A DNA stretch of 64,000 bases, from contig OX388310.1 in assembly GCA_947579605.1 (NCBI GenBank), forward strand, positions 2,108,001-2,172,000, read 5' to 3'. The translations under genes were made by a program, and so were the position numbers. This DNA is from Athripsodes cinereus. Its lineage: Eukaryota; Arthropoda; Insecta; Trichoptera; Leptoceridae. This document shows positions 21,061 to 31,700 of this stretch, piece after piece. Under the pieces are notes generated by a model. It did no database searches and was not told where the DNA came from. It saw only the letters and a list, made by a program, of their open reading frames with translations. Numbering within the stretch: the stretch's first letter is position 1; each line of letters starts with the position of its first letter.

Positions 21061-21998
21061 AAGCCATATTTTGTGCGATAAAATGGTCCTTGACCGCCCG
21101 CTTGAAAGCTTGAAGATGTTTTTGGCGACGCGACATGATAAGATAATGAGTTTTATTCACGTTTCGGTTTTATATTCTGCTCGTGAATGATACTAGCGTA
21201 TCGAAACCGGTCGCAGACCTATGTATAAAAAATCATAAGTGATAATTTGAATACATAGTGAATAAAACTTATTTCCTTTAGGTAGTTATTAATTTTATAA
21301 TTTTAATTTAAATTTAAGTTAATACACTTAATGACCCTTCTGCATACACAATTAACATTTAATACACATGAACAAAACAAACGATAGGTATCGCGAAATA
21401 TAATAAAATAAATTATCATTATTTATTTCTTAAAATTCCATATCTTTTGATAACAAATAAAAATATGATTTTGAGTTTTACTTTTTAATAAATTAATCAA
21501 CTTATAGTGAAACTCAAAATGATATTTTTTTTAGTTTTTTAAAAATTAAATATTTTCTTTGGTTCATTTTTATCATAGATTCCTCAGCGGATTTGGGCGT
21601 GTGAGTAGGTTAAGGTAATTGTGGGGTAGGTTGATTGCAGTTTAATGACAAGTGGCCAAGACGTTTAAGGGGGATGGGAACAAAGGGGTGGTGTTGTAAT
21701 AAGTAAAGGATAAAGGGGTTGTAGTACCTATTACACTATTAGTAGTAGTATCGTGACTCTGCCACCCCCTGGGGACAGAGGGTGAAACAATAACACCGCC
21801 AGCCAACAACCTCAGGTGAAAAATTGAATTGCTTTTTAATCAATGATGATATCAAAATATTATTATTATTTTTTATTTTGTATTGTTGTTGATATTTTTT
21901 TTTCTCTTATTGTCCTGTGGTGTTTTGTCGTTTCTGTCATTAAAAAAGCTTGGATTTATTGTGTTCTTGATTCACCATTAATGTGCCTTTTGAAAATA
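21061..21998. other. Unassigned DNA
   Basis: No gene. GCGTATCGAAACCGGTCGCA at 21194 echoes 4199. An (ATACT)n run at 22000-22024 belongs to the next element. Confidence 0.35.
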
Positions 21999-22243
21999 TA
22001 ATACTATACTATACTATACTATACCATCACGGCATATCCCACAAGTGGGGTAGCCAGCAGATCAGCTGCATGTAATAAACATGCAAACTGTCCTCTTCGT
22101 GCCAATATAAAATCAAGACATTCAGGATGGGTGGCAAACCTCATCGCTGAATTTAAGATGTAAAATGTCTGCCTTTTACAGGGCACTCGAAAACTTACGC
22201 AGAAGAGTGGGAGACCAATTCTTTACCGGGTGCTCCACGTATA
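21999..22243 (-). repeat. Family A repeat with (TATAG)n tail
   Basis: The plus strand reads (ATACT)n then ACCATCACGGCATATCCCAC, GTAGCCAGCAGATCAGCTGC, AACCTCATCGCTGAATTTAA, TGCCTTTTACAGGGCACTCG and GGGAGACCAATTC. This copy carries the pentamer tail otherwise seen on the RTE copies. Confidence 0.8.
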
Positions 22244-22587
22244 TAACATAATGATTTTTTTTTTAGTTTTTCATTTGTTTTCAGGATTGCTTTTTCTAAA
22301 GGCATACATTCTTCTCTTAGATGAAAAAGTATAAGCTTATTTTACTGACCGACGGTTCTTCGTTAAAATTCACAAAAAGATTAAGTAAATATGTAACAAT
22401 TATTAAATTTAGTAATTCCACATATGATTTTACTATTAATTAGCGAGCCGGCTTTCGAAATTGTTAACCAAATATGAAACGATTCTGAATATGAAATATA
22501 TTTTTTTATCTAACGCATACCTACTTATTAATAACAGCTAAAATTTAATTTCAAACTTTAAATTTTATGTTTGAAGAATTACTTAAA
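22244..22587. other. Unassigned AT-rich DNA
   Basis: Nothing recognised. Confidence 0.35.
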
Positions 22588-22795
22588 TTCCGTGGAGCAT
22601 CCGCAAAAGGATTTTCTAAGGGGTCTACCACATTTTTCCAAAAATTTTCGAGTGTCCTGTAAAAGGCGATGAGGTTTGTCACCCATCCATAATGTCTTTA
22701 TTTCTTGTTAGCACGGAGAAGATAGCGTGAATATTTATTATAATTATGCAGCTTTTCTGCTGACTTGTGAGATATGCATTGACGGTATAAAAAAG
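22588..22795 (+). repeat. Family A repeat
   Basis: TTCCGTGGAGCATCCGCAAA, TTTTCGAGTGTCCTGTAAAA, GGCGATGAGGTTTGTCACCC, TTAGCACGGAGAAGATAGC, then a decayed 3' end. The AAAATTAAGACATTTTACAT block is deleted. Confidence 0.65.
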
Positions 22796-23655
22796 CATTA
22801 TTTTATAATGTGCACCCATTAATATTGCCTACTGAGCTTTTTATGTACATAATAACGTTTTAATAAAGTTGTCGACATTCTCCACACTTGAAAATGATTA
22901 TTTGATCTAACGGTACGTACATATTAATATGTAATAATAGGTATACAATATTATAATTCGACGTGCCGTGACAAATAGACATAAAGCTCCAGTGGAAAGT
23001 TTAGATTCGAACAAAATGGCCGCGAAAGTTGCACAAAGCGCTATGTTTATATCGCTATTAGGCGTAATTTTCTCTGAGATAAGTATCTGCCGAGTAATTT
23101 CAGGCACGACTATCCATAGTATACATTCTTCTACTGAAATACACTTCTGCTTTGAAATTATTATGTTTTCCTATTAGATGAGAATATAAAAGAACAGTAA
23201 AAGCTGTCAATAAATTATAATATGTTTTTTTTTTAGAATATTTACTATTTTTTTATTGTTTAACCAGATTTGGGTGCAGATGACAAAACCAATATTAGTT
23301 ATAAGACATTTATTACTGAGGATGGACGTAGGTCCGAAAAGCTTCTAAGCAATATATTAATTAGTGAAATAATAATAGAAAATAAAATTAACTTTCATAG
23401 TGTAAATAGAAAAGTTAGAACCAAATAGACATTTCGTCATAAAACGTCTCTCGATTGGTGGATCGTGATCGTGACAGTGAGAATGGTGGAATTGGTGAAC
23501 TTTGTCCATAGACACCGAAAATGATCGCTTAAGCCAGTCTTGAGCCAATTCGTAAGCGTTGGGACGCCCTACTCACTTCTCCCGATTAGATTTTGCACAA
23601 TGGTACATTGTTTAATTAAACATGGTTCTCCAATCGAGATGACTAATTGGTTTTA
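22796..23655. other. Unassigned DNA
   Basis: A 69-codon frame at 22968-23177 (…MAAKVAQSAMFISLLGVIF…) is unplaced. GAGGATGGACGTAGGTCCGA near 23318 resembles element 3' ends, but this is not certain. Confidence 0.3.
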
Positions 23656-23725
23656 TAATATGTTAATTTTTATTAACCATAATATGTTAATTTTTATTAA
23701 CCATAATATGTTAATTTTTATTTAA
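23656..23725. repeat. 24-bp tandem repeat, three copies
   Basis: The unit ATAATATGTTAATTTTTATT plus AACC repeats almost exactly three times. Confidence 0.8.
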
Positions 23726-23734
23726 CTATAATCT

Positions 23735-23960
23735 AACATCCTCGTGTCCCAAGTAAGGTAGGCAGAGAGAAAAGAACGCCATGTTAATCTATCCTTATTT
23801 ATATCACTTCCTCTACATTCATCCGGGATATCTCAACACGCGGTCGTCCTTGAGAATTTGATCCTCGTGGTCCAAACTATGTACCTACATAGTTTTTTGG
23901 AAATCCGCACTTTCTCACACCTCCTCTTTGAGAAAAATACACCCTCATCGTCATCAGACT
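23735..23960 (-). mobile_element. Degenerate RTE-type LINE fragment
   Basis: CTCGTGTCCCAAGTAAGGTA, GGCAGAGAGAAAAGAACGCC, CACGCGGTCGTCCTTGAGAA, TTTGATCCTCGTGGTCCA and CGCACTTTCTCACACCTCCT match the RTE 3' region in order, with an internal duplication of CTATGTACCTACATAG type. Confidence 0.7.
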
Positions 23961-25109
23961 AACTGTAAGAATTATTTTTATTAGAAACAAGCAGATTTTG
24001 TTGACTCTATCAAATCGCATTCCGGGGACCCGATATTTTGCTTTTATACAGATATTCCAACTCTGGAATGAAATTCCAATAAGTATTATGAAATAATTAC
24101 TTTTGAAAAATACAGCTGGAAATTGATCCTTGAAATTAATTAATCATAAATATTTTAATATTCAAATTAATCATAAATATTATAATATTTATTTATATTT
24201 ATATATTAAGAGATAGTATGGGAAAAAACAACAACAAAATTTCCTTATAAAATCTTCACCACTGTACCGTTACGCAAAAGGCAAAATTCTATTAAAGTTT
24301 ATACCTATACATTATATTATTATTCAAGTCAATATTTCGAAAACAGGAAATTACCTACATACTACGTCTTGAGAATATTCTATTATACTCTACTAATATT
24401 CTATTATTCTACTTAGTAGTACGTTCTACGTTAACATTATTGTTATTAAGTATTTGGTAGAATCACTGTGTTCTTAAGAGGATAGAAGTTATTTGTTGAC
24501 AGTGACGTGGCTTCAAACAAGTCCAAAAACCGGGCTTGACCTGGTTGAAGATTTTGAAGCTTAAAATATATAAAAGTATAAGTTTCAAATTTCACGCGCC
24601 ACCTTGAATAAACGAGCAGCAACTTGTACAAAATTATAGGGCCGTTCGTGATGTTAAATAATGCACAACGACAAGCGACCTTGATGTATCCTAATTGTAG
24701 TGAGTGAATGTGACCGACACCTTTACAAATTTGAGCGACTGTAATAATTTTGTCCAAATATATAGTATAATTTTATGTTTTTATTGTGTTTTTTGTAATC
24801 TTAAAATATAATCAGTTTTTTTGGCATTTATCGTCTTATACGGCACTTTTTTACATCTTAGTACATTATATAACTTATATTTAGGGTAGGCTTACTTATA
24901 TAAAAACTCTATATACGCCACTGTTTTTAAGTGTGATATCAGTTAGTTTGTTTATTAAGTATTCCACATTGTTTAAAAGTCAATGAAATGGAAATCTAAT
25001 AAGTTTCACACAAAGATGAACGTGTTTACATATTTAAAGTTTGTTATGTGTTGAAATATCCATCAATTTTAACTATTTACCTATTCTAAGGAAAATATTT
25101 GTTCCACAT
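23961..25109. other. Unassigned AT-rich DNA
   Basis: About 1.1 kb. A 103-codon minus-strand frame at 24446-24757 has no recognised domain. Duplicated ATTCAAATTAATCATAAATA-type sequence near 24140-24180. Confidence 0.35.
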
Positions 25110-25234
25110 TCGGGTAATGCAGAGGGAAACTGGAGGTTCAAAAACAATGAAAAAATTCGCTCCATAACAAATCAACCTTTCATCACAAGTGAGATCAGAT
25201 CCCAAAGCTTGACATGGATTGGCCACATCGTCAG

Positions 25235-25247
25235 ATCCGGAAAAGAA
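25235..25247. repeat. Target-site duplication, left copy
   Basis: ATCCGGAAAAGAA, repeated exactly at 26205-26217. Confidence 0.88.
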
Positions 25248-26204
25248 CTATACTATACTATACTATACTATACCCTCACGCCGTGTCCCAAGTGGGGTAG
25301 GCAGAGAGAACGGAACGCCAAACAGATCTATCTTTACACACTTCCTTCGCTTCCTCCACATTCATACAGTTCCTCATACACGCACGTCGGTTCCTCTTAC
25401 TCAACACGCGGCCGTCCTTGAGAATTTGATCCACGTGATCAAGCCACGTGGTTCTCGGACGCCCGCGTTTCCTCACACCCTTTCTTTCAGATAAGTATAT
25501 CCTCTTTGTCATTCTTTCCTCTTTCATTCGTTCCACATGACCAAACCATCTCAATTTATTTACACGCATTCTGTCCACAACAGTCTTCTTGCATCCGCTC
25601 ATTCTTCTAATATCCTCATTCTTCACTCTATCACGCAGCGTTTTACCAACCATTCTTCTCAACGATCGCATCTCTACTGCATTTATTCCACTTTCGTCCT
25701 TCTTCAACCACGTCCATGTCTCGCTTGCATACGTAAGTGACGGTACCAGAATGGTATTGTGCACCAGCATTTTAGCCATGTTCGACACATTGTCATTGCT
25801 GACAATGGGTCGAAGTGCACCGTTTACTCTAGCACCGGTCAACAATTTCCTTCTTTCAATGTCCCTATCGCATCTTCCATCCCTCGTAAACATACTTCCC
25901 AAATATACATACTCACTTACTTGCCCCAAACATTCGTCACCAACTTTAATCTCACAAATCGTTTTTTCATTCTCTCTTTCAAAAACAAGAACTTTCGTCT
26001 TCATAACGTTCATTTTCAAACCATTCAAATTGCAACTATCATACACACACGTAACAATCTCTTGTAAGTCCCTTTCACTCTCAGCCATTAACACCAAATC
26101 ATCTGCGTACATCAATGCATTCACCCGAAACCCATTCAGCTCGACACCAACATCCATCTCTTTCACAGGTCGCATACAGTAGTCGAAGAATAGGTTGAAC
26201 AGCC
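25248..26204 (-). mobile_element. 5'-truncated RTE-type LINE, longest copy in the window
   Basis: On the minus strand a 299-codon frame (26175-25276) runs from the RT active site to the C-terminus: LMYADDLVLM (catalytic YADD), SEYVYLGSMFTRDGRCDRDI, SLTYASETWTW, MRSLRRMVG, LRWFGHVERM, RGRPRTTWLDHVDQILKDGR and SVWRSVLSAYPTWDTA, then TGA. The first Met is not a real start; the endonuclease and upstream RT are missing. The 3' UTR is essentially GGGTATAG plus (TATAG)n. It is bounded by a 13-bp target duplication. The intact frame and exact duplication imply a recent insertion. Placement in the RTE clade rests on the short 3' UTR, tail type and motif set; related clades such as Proto2 are alternatives. 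Confidence 0.88.
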
Positions 26205-26217
26205 ATCCGGAAAAGAA
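26205..26217. repeat. Target-site duplication, right copy
   Basis: ATCCGGAAAAGAA, matching 25235-25247. Confidence 0.88.
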
Positions 26218-26250
26218 AGGGCGACTTAATGTATTCTGAAAGGTATTATT

Positions 26251-26420
26251 ATTATTCTAAAAATATAACCCTGCACTGAGATGATAACAGCTTTGAGCCA
26301 AGGCGATCTCAGCAGGAAAAAATAATTTTAAAAAATGCCAGTCAAAGCAAAAAAAACAGCAAGACAGCAATAAAAAACACAAAAGAGTTATCTTCAAAAA
26401 GAAACAGAATGAATTTAGAG
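26251..26420 (+). repeat. Dispersed repeat family C
   Basis: (TAT)n, CCCTGCACTGAGATGATAAC, GCGATCTCAGCAGGAAAAAA and an A-rich tail, parallel to 10843-11010. Confidence 0.45.
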
Positions 26421-26599
26421 TCTCTATTCTTGCGATAAACTGGATGTTATGTTGAAAATATCGACATGAACATTTTATAGCCTTGCCGAGGGCAGAAAAT
26501 TATAAGAGACCAAGGCATTTTGATATTTGATATTTGATAAGTATAAAAATAAAAGACCAACTATATGATAAGATAAACCGAGATCGAGAAATGAAATTA

Positions 26600-26860
26600 T
26601 ATTAAACACGATCGTTGTCCATCGTTAACAACTACATTGGTTTGGATATGTGGAAATAATGAACGAGTACAGAATGGTAAAGAAAACATATATGACTAAA
26701 CGGAATAGTGTTTTGAAACGTAGCCATCCGAGAATCGAATGGCAACACCATATAAACTACAGAAATCCTCCAAGGCGGACTTGTGCTGAGCACATTAAGT
26801 AGCAGAACACGCATGAGGAATTATATGACAGTGACAATTGACAAAGCGAAATTGTAGGTA
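26600..26860 (+). mobile_element. Degenerate RTE-type LINE fragment
   Basis: TTGGTTTGGATATGTGGAAA (the RWFGHVE segment), AACGAGTACAGAATGGTAAA and CAAGGCGGACTTGTGCTGAG (the KDGRVLSK segment) line up with the RTE C-terminus. Many stops. Confidence 0.55.
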
Positions 26861-26956
26861 ACGATAGGGCTAAGTGACGCTTGATCCTTTCTCCCTGTCC
26901 CGAAAGAAAACCGGCGTGATCATGATGATAATAAAAATGAGAATGTAGATGATAAC

Positions 26957-27150
26957 GAGTTCGTCGGTAGCCTGGAGGTAGAGTCTCGGCCTCGTGAACA
27001 AGGGGACCGTAGTTCGATCCCAGGTGCCGGCAAATTCCCCTTTCACGACACAAGCTTTTAGCTTACTGTGAAAGGTGTATAAGGTTGTATTTGGGTTTAT
27101 AATTTGTTATATTATATTATACCCAGATATATCTTTAAAAAAAAAAAAAA
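26957..27150 (+). repeat. tRNA-derived SINE (family T1), complete
   Basis: GAGTTCGTCGGTAGCCTGGA head, B-box GTTCGATCCCAGGTGCCGG, ACAAGCTTTTAGCTTACTGT, then ACCCAGATATATC and a poly-A run to 27150. Confidence 0.82.
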
Positions 27151-27320
27151 ATATGATAACGGTGATGAAGATGATGATCACAACGACGACGATGATAATG
27201 ATAACAATGATGATGATAATGGTGATGAAAATGAGGATGACAATGATAATGACAACGACAATGATGATGATGGTAACGATGATGATGATGATAATAATAA
27301 TAATAATAATCGTCATTAAA
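27151..27320. repeat. Imperfect (GAT/GAC/AAT)n trinucleotide tract
   Basis: Long low-complexity run directly after the SINE tail. Open frames in it are composition artefacts (poly-Asp/Asn, or poly-Ile on the other strand). Confidence 0.85.
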
Positions 27321-27589
27321 TTAAGTCAAAATTCAAACTTTTAAAGAAATAAATACACGTACAATCGCCTAATACTACTCTTAGATTTCTCTAATTCCAT
27401 ATTCATGAATAACGAAAGACTTAAATCCTTATTTGTGTTGTTAATCCAACTCTCCGTATTGTTTTTTAGTTGATTTAACAACAAATTAGATTGTTTAGTG
27501 CAACCCGAGTACGTTTCTAATAACATTACCACGTAACAAAGTATAAAAATAACAGGAACAGGAGTGATTTGAGATTAAGCTTATGACTG
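27321..27589. other. Unassigned DNA
   Basis: Nothing recognised. Confidence 0.35.
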
Positions 27590-27850
27590 GTTTTTAATCA
27601 TCCATACGACATACATACAAACCATTACGATATTTCTTTCGTGGGATAGGCGGAAAGGATAAAGTGTCACTTGCTCATATCCAAGCATACACCTTTCGCT
27701 TGCAGAAATCGTATGGCAGAGATGCCATACAATTCATTATGCAGGCTTTCCATTCAAGTGCTCAACACTTGTCCGTTTTTTAGGATCTGGCTAATGAGAT
27801 CTTGCCATTTGGTCCTCGGACAGCCAGTCTTCGAACACTATTCGTCCCAG
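27590..27850 (-). mobile_element. Highly degenerate RTE-type LINE fragment
   Basis: GTGGGATAGGCGGAAAGGAT, CTCAACACTTGTCCGTTTTT and ATTTGGTCCTCGGACAGCCA follow the antisense RTE order (GGTAGGCAGAGAG, CACGCGGCCGTCC, GGTTCTCGGACGCCC). No frames survive. Confidence 0.5.
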
Positions 27851-28080
27851 CCAAATATGTTTTAATAGAAAGTCAGCACTCAAAAATTTAACAATAAACG
27901 GTCCATAGGTGTACCTACCTATTAAGTTCGGGACACTATCTGGACATTCAAGGTTAAATTTATACAGTCGTGTTATATTACAAAAAAATAAAATTGCGTA
28001 TTTTGTGTAGAAATAAAATAACAGTAGCATTTTGATGCCCGGTAACAGCTGCATATCAGTTCACCTCTACACATTCGTTA

Positions 28081-29377
28081 ATAGGGTTTTTCAACAAGGA
28101 CTTTGTTTTTTAAAACAAAATAAAACAAAAAAATTTGATGAAGATGATTAAAATTTTTATTGAATTACAAAGAGAAAAGTTTGGCAATTATGCATGAAAA
28201 ATGATATCTGACAAATGTCCACCACGAGCACGCTGATAGATGTCGATTCTTTCATCAAAGTTTTTAATCACTTTTTGGCAAAATGGCGGGACTATTTCGC
28301 TAATCACATCACGGATTTTGAGTTTTAAGGCTGCAATCGATTCGATTGGCTCCGTATAGACTCTGTCCTAAACATAGCCCCACAAAAAATAATCCAGTGG
28401 CGTTAAATCACACGATCTGGCTGGCCACTTAACAGCTGAGTTTCGTGAAATCATGCGATCGGGAAATTTGGTTTGCAAAAAATTGATCGTTTCATTGGCT
28501 GTGTGACATGTGGCACCGTCCTGTTGAAACCACATGTCAGTGATATCCACGTCATCAATAATAGGCCAAAATTGAGTTGTCAACATCTTGCGATAGCGTG
28601 ATCCATTGACCGTTACCGCATTTCCAGTCTCATCTTCGAAAAAAAACGGCCCAATCACGCCTCCAGACCACATAGCGCACCATACAGTGACACGCTGAGC
28701 ATGCAACGGCTTCTCAATAATTGCTCTAGGATTTTCAGAAGCCCAAATGCGGCAATTTTGCTTGTTGACGTACCCTGACAAGTGAAAATGGGCTTCGTCT
28801 GAAAAAATGATTTTTTCAGAAAAACCAGCGGGTTGTTCCTGAATGAATTGAGCGAATCTACGGCGATTTGAATGGTCGTTCGGCTTCAATTCCTGCACCA
28901 GTTGAACCTTGTAAGGCTTCAAAGCCAAATCCTTACGCAAAATTCGCCATGTGGTGGTTTTGGATAACCCCAATTGTCGAGAACGTCGAGGAATTGACAA
29001 ATTTGGATCTGCTTCAACACTGTGGCTCACGGCTGCGATGTTTTCAGTTGAACGACCCGGTCGTACACGCGTTGGTGTTAACACATTTTGTATCGAGCCT
29101 GTCGACTCAAATTTAGCGACCAAATTCTTAATAGCGGTCTCAGAAGGACGATTATGTTGTCCGAAAATATCACGAATTTGACGAAATGTCACTTTAGCAG
29201 AACCACCATTTTCATAATGGATTTTAATTATTTTAATGCGATTTTCAAGCGAAATTGAATTCATTGCAACAATTGCCAATGCATCCACTACGAATACGTC
29301 AAAAAATTAAATGTCAAAACTATCATGTTGCTGGTGTTGCCACAATTAAAAAACAAAGTTCTTGTTGAACAACCCGT
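28081..29377 (-). mobile_element. Tc1/mariner-type transposon, nearly intact
   Basis: About 1.3 kb. The termini are inverted repeats: left GGGTTTTTCAACAAGGACTT, right (reverse complement) GGGTTGTTCAACAAGAACTT, both continuing TGTTTTTTAA. TA dinucleotides flank both ends (28079-28080 and 29378-29379), as expected for the superfamily. It encodes one transposase on the minus strand (next entry). Confidence 0.85.
28188..29288 (-). pseudogene. Tc1/mariner transposase broken by one nonsense codon
   Basis: 306 codons are open, then TAG at 28368-28370, and the same frame continues 59 more codons to TAA at 28188-28190. Residues about 9-130 form the helix-turn-helix DNA-binding part (SLENRIKIIKIHYENGGSAK). 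The DDE/D core has D164 (FSDEAHFHL), D257 (WFQQDGATCHTA) and D294 (RSCDLTPLDYFLWGYV), 36 residues between the second and third. The post-stop frame (DRVYTEPIESIAALK...) reads as a normal C-terminus, so the stop is a point mutation. The likely start is MNSISLEN, the second Met cluster at residue 9. The subfamily is uncertain; the spacing differs from classical DD34D mariner. Confidence 0.87.
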
Positions 29378-30069
29378 TAGTATTGTCTATGTTGATACTC
29401 TGAATGGAAAGAACAACAACTTGACTAAATATATACAACATACATTTTAGAATAATATAGTGGAGAAGAGAAGTAAGGAAAGTTTGTCGGTCGGAATCAG
29501 TTTGGATGTTGTTGTTGTTATTAATTGGTTTGTTATTTAATCACATTACTACCGCTCTGGGCAGGCAGTGGACTACTCTATTGTTATTATGTTGGAGATG
29601 GACTGTGACTCGGACGGAGTGGACATCCTTAATGGGATTACATTTTTAATTTTAATTTCAAGTTTACTTTGTAATAGTTGTATTTTTTGGTATTGCCCCA
29701 GAACATACCTTAGTCTAGTGGGGCAATATATTCCATAATGTTGATAAATTTTTGTTTGTTTATACAGCATTGGAGGGAGCATTTTTACTGTGTGTTATAT
29801 TGTTTTATTAATGTAATATCAATGTATACTGTGTATTTATGAATAAAATAAATATATTTAAAAAAAAAAATTATATTTACTGTTTTGGAATAAATACCTA
29901 AATAAAATTAAAATATACCTATATATTCTATATTAAAACAGTCATATTGTGATATACTCATGGATAGAAATAGTTTCACACGTTTTTTTTTTTAAGTTTT
30001 CTTATTTCCTGTAAGAAGCAATTAAAAAACCACAAAACATGAATTTAAAGATTTGAATTTGTTTCTTGA
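29378..30069. other. Unassigned DNA
   Basis: Contains GTATTGCCCCAGAACATACC and TAGTCTAGTGGGGCAATATA near 29690-29730. Similar words recur at 54396-54432 (GTATTGCCCCAGAACA, TCTAGTGGGGCATTATATTC), so a dispersed repeat crosses here. No gene. Confidence 0.4.
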
Positions 30070-30215
30070 AAAACTTCTTCAATTTGAAAATTTAACAAAC
30101 TTTATTGTACAATATAGAACATACACAATTACATTATTATCAAGTAAGGTGATACAAATGAATAATACTCGTATTGTGCCATGAGCGAGTTTATCGCAGA
30201 AGCGATTTCTCCTAT
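30070..30215 (-). repeat. LINE-type 3' tail (family E1)
   Basis: AACTTTATTGTACAATATAG, then GAGCGAGTTTATCGCAGAAG and CGATTTCTCC. Diverged copy of the 20.77 kb repeat. Confidence 0.4.
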
Positions 30216-30244
30216 TGTTCTTCAAACCAATTTGGTGTTGTGGT

Positions 30245-30430
30245 ACATTTGTGACCATTTGGTCATATCAATATTTTCAATATCACCAGACTTTATCGCC
30301 AGGCTCTCTTCTTTTTCTTTTTTATGACGTTTCGTTTGTGTTTCTTTTGCCTTTTTTAAGTAATTATGTTATTTTTCCTCCTGAGGTTGCCTTGACCAAA
30401 AGCTCTTTTGGTCTCAATGTATATTGAAAA
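30245..30430 (-). repeat. Possible family C relative
   Basis: Reverse complement contains GAGACCAAAAGAGCTTTTGG, CAACCTCAGGAGGAAAAATA and an A-rich stretch like family C. It lies upstream, in sense, of the E1 tail, so C and E1 may belong to one LINE 3' UTR. Confidence 0.3.
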
Positions 30431-31189
30431 TTTTAACAATAATAAAAGGTATGAAAAAATGATTATGCCTACTTAAAGTGAATATGAAAATTTATAAATC
30501 AGTAAGTCTCAAGCTTATCATTTACCTAAAATTAAACAGGTAAACGATGTTTATGACTTACTTCTTAAGTCCAGATTCAATCAGCTTTAAAAAATATCAT
30601 TAAGTTCCATTGATATTGTTCCATATAAGTTCCATCCATATTGCAAAACAAGTAATTTACAAACTAGCATCTCATCTAATATCCTGTGCCCTTTGACATC
30701 TTTGTTTCAAGACATCCATTCATAAATTATAAATCATGGGTGTACCTAGGGGCATCTGCCCCTCGTAGAATTTACAAAATTATAGGAATGTAGGCATGTA
30801 TGTAGGCACGTAGTAAAGTATGGAAAATTGGCGTCGAAGTGTGGGAAGCTACCGACCCCTAAAAGTCTGACTTAAAATAATGTAGTTCTAAATTTGTTGA
30901 ACAAAAGCCAGAAGATCGTAAACTATCTCAAATTTTAGCTCAAAAGAATGTCAAGTAAAAAATAACTCAAATTTCTATACCAAATAGAGAAATTGGCGAC
31001 AGGGTGATAAATTTTTTGAGTGTAACACAATAACCAAATTGTAAAAAAACTAGACTTAAAACAAAGGTGGTGTAATTCTACAATTGTTGTACAAAAACCA
31101 AAAGATCGTAAACTATCTCAAATTGTAGCCCAAATTTCTATTTGGGTCAAGTAAAGTCAAGTGAGCATCAGGACAAAATGTCTCTTGTT
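30431..31189. other. Unassigned DNA with an internal duplication
   Basis: AAGATCGTAAACTATCTCAA occurs at 30913 and again at 31101 in similar surroundings, so a ~190-bp segment is duplicated. No gene. Confidence 0.4.
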
Positions 31190-31700
31190 CCCAATCCCAA
31201 TCCTTCTATATGGCTGTGAGTCTTGGCACTTAACCAAGGCTCAGGAGCGGAAGATACTAAGCTTTGAAAACAGGACGTGTCTTAGAAGGATTTTGGATGT
31301 CAAATGGTATGAACATGTTACATAATGATGCTGTGCGCCGGCGCACCCAGCAGAGACCTGTAATCTCCGTAATACAGGAGAGACGATGGTCCTGGCTGGG
31401 ACATGTTTTGAGAATGTCTAATGATAGTTGGCCAAAAAGAGCACTGTTTTTCCGTCCGCAGGGGTTCCGTCGGCCCGGGCGTCCCTCTTTCACAATACAC
31501 CGTTCCTATGACATCGTTGTCATAGGTATGATATCGTTTTATGGTATGGGTATGACATCCTATGATATCGTTATCAGAGCGCAAGGAATGTCGTGGAAAG
31601 AGGTGACGCAATTGGCACAGAGACGCTCTGAATGGAGGAGGCTGGTTTCTGCCCTGTGCTCCCGAGAGGAGCGTTGAGGGCGATGATGATGATGATGATG
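31190..31700 (+). mobile_element. LINE RT C-terminal fragment with (GAT)n tail
   Basis: The frame 31264-31677 includes RRWSWLGHVLRMSNDSWPKR, ALFFRPQGFRRPGRPSFTIH, MSWKEVTQLAQRRSEWRRLV and SALCSREER, then TGA and GGGC(GAT)n. Upstream GAGTCTTGGCACTTAACC fits the LYGCESW.LT segment. A local expansion (TATGACATCGT/TATGATATCGT repeats, 31507-31575) inserts about 20 residues in frame. Same family as 42.24-42.51 kb. Confidence 0.78.

Larger units (their letters stand above)
25110..26250 (+). mobile_element. Older LINE C-terminal fragment split by the RTE insertion
   Basis: The left part (25110-25247) reads NWRFKNNEKIRSITNQPFIT and SLTWIGHIVRSGKE, like the P.I...IK.QRL.W.GH..RM region of non-LTR polyproteins. 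After the RTE insert the frame resumes as KERAT near 26211. The host fragment is decayed and predates the RTE. Confidence 0.55.

Noticed and set aside
25589..26182. A 197-codon plus-strand frame
   Set aside because: Antisense shadow of the RTE coding region, whose minus-strand translation carries YADD and other RT motifs.
26757..27053. 98-codon minus-strand frame containing LVHEAETLPPGYRRT
   Set aside because: It is the antisense translation of the T1 SINE head; the same peptide-like phrase appears wherever the SINE is inverted.
27075..27344. Poly-Asp, poly-Met/Thr and poly-Ile frames
   Set aside because: All arise from an imperfect GAT-type trinucleotide tract after a SINE tail.
28868..29181. 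Plus-strand frames of 82 and 76 codons
   Set aside because: Antisense to the transposase.
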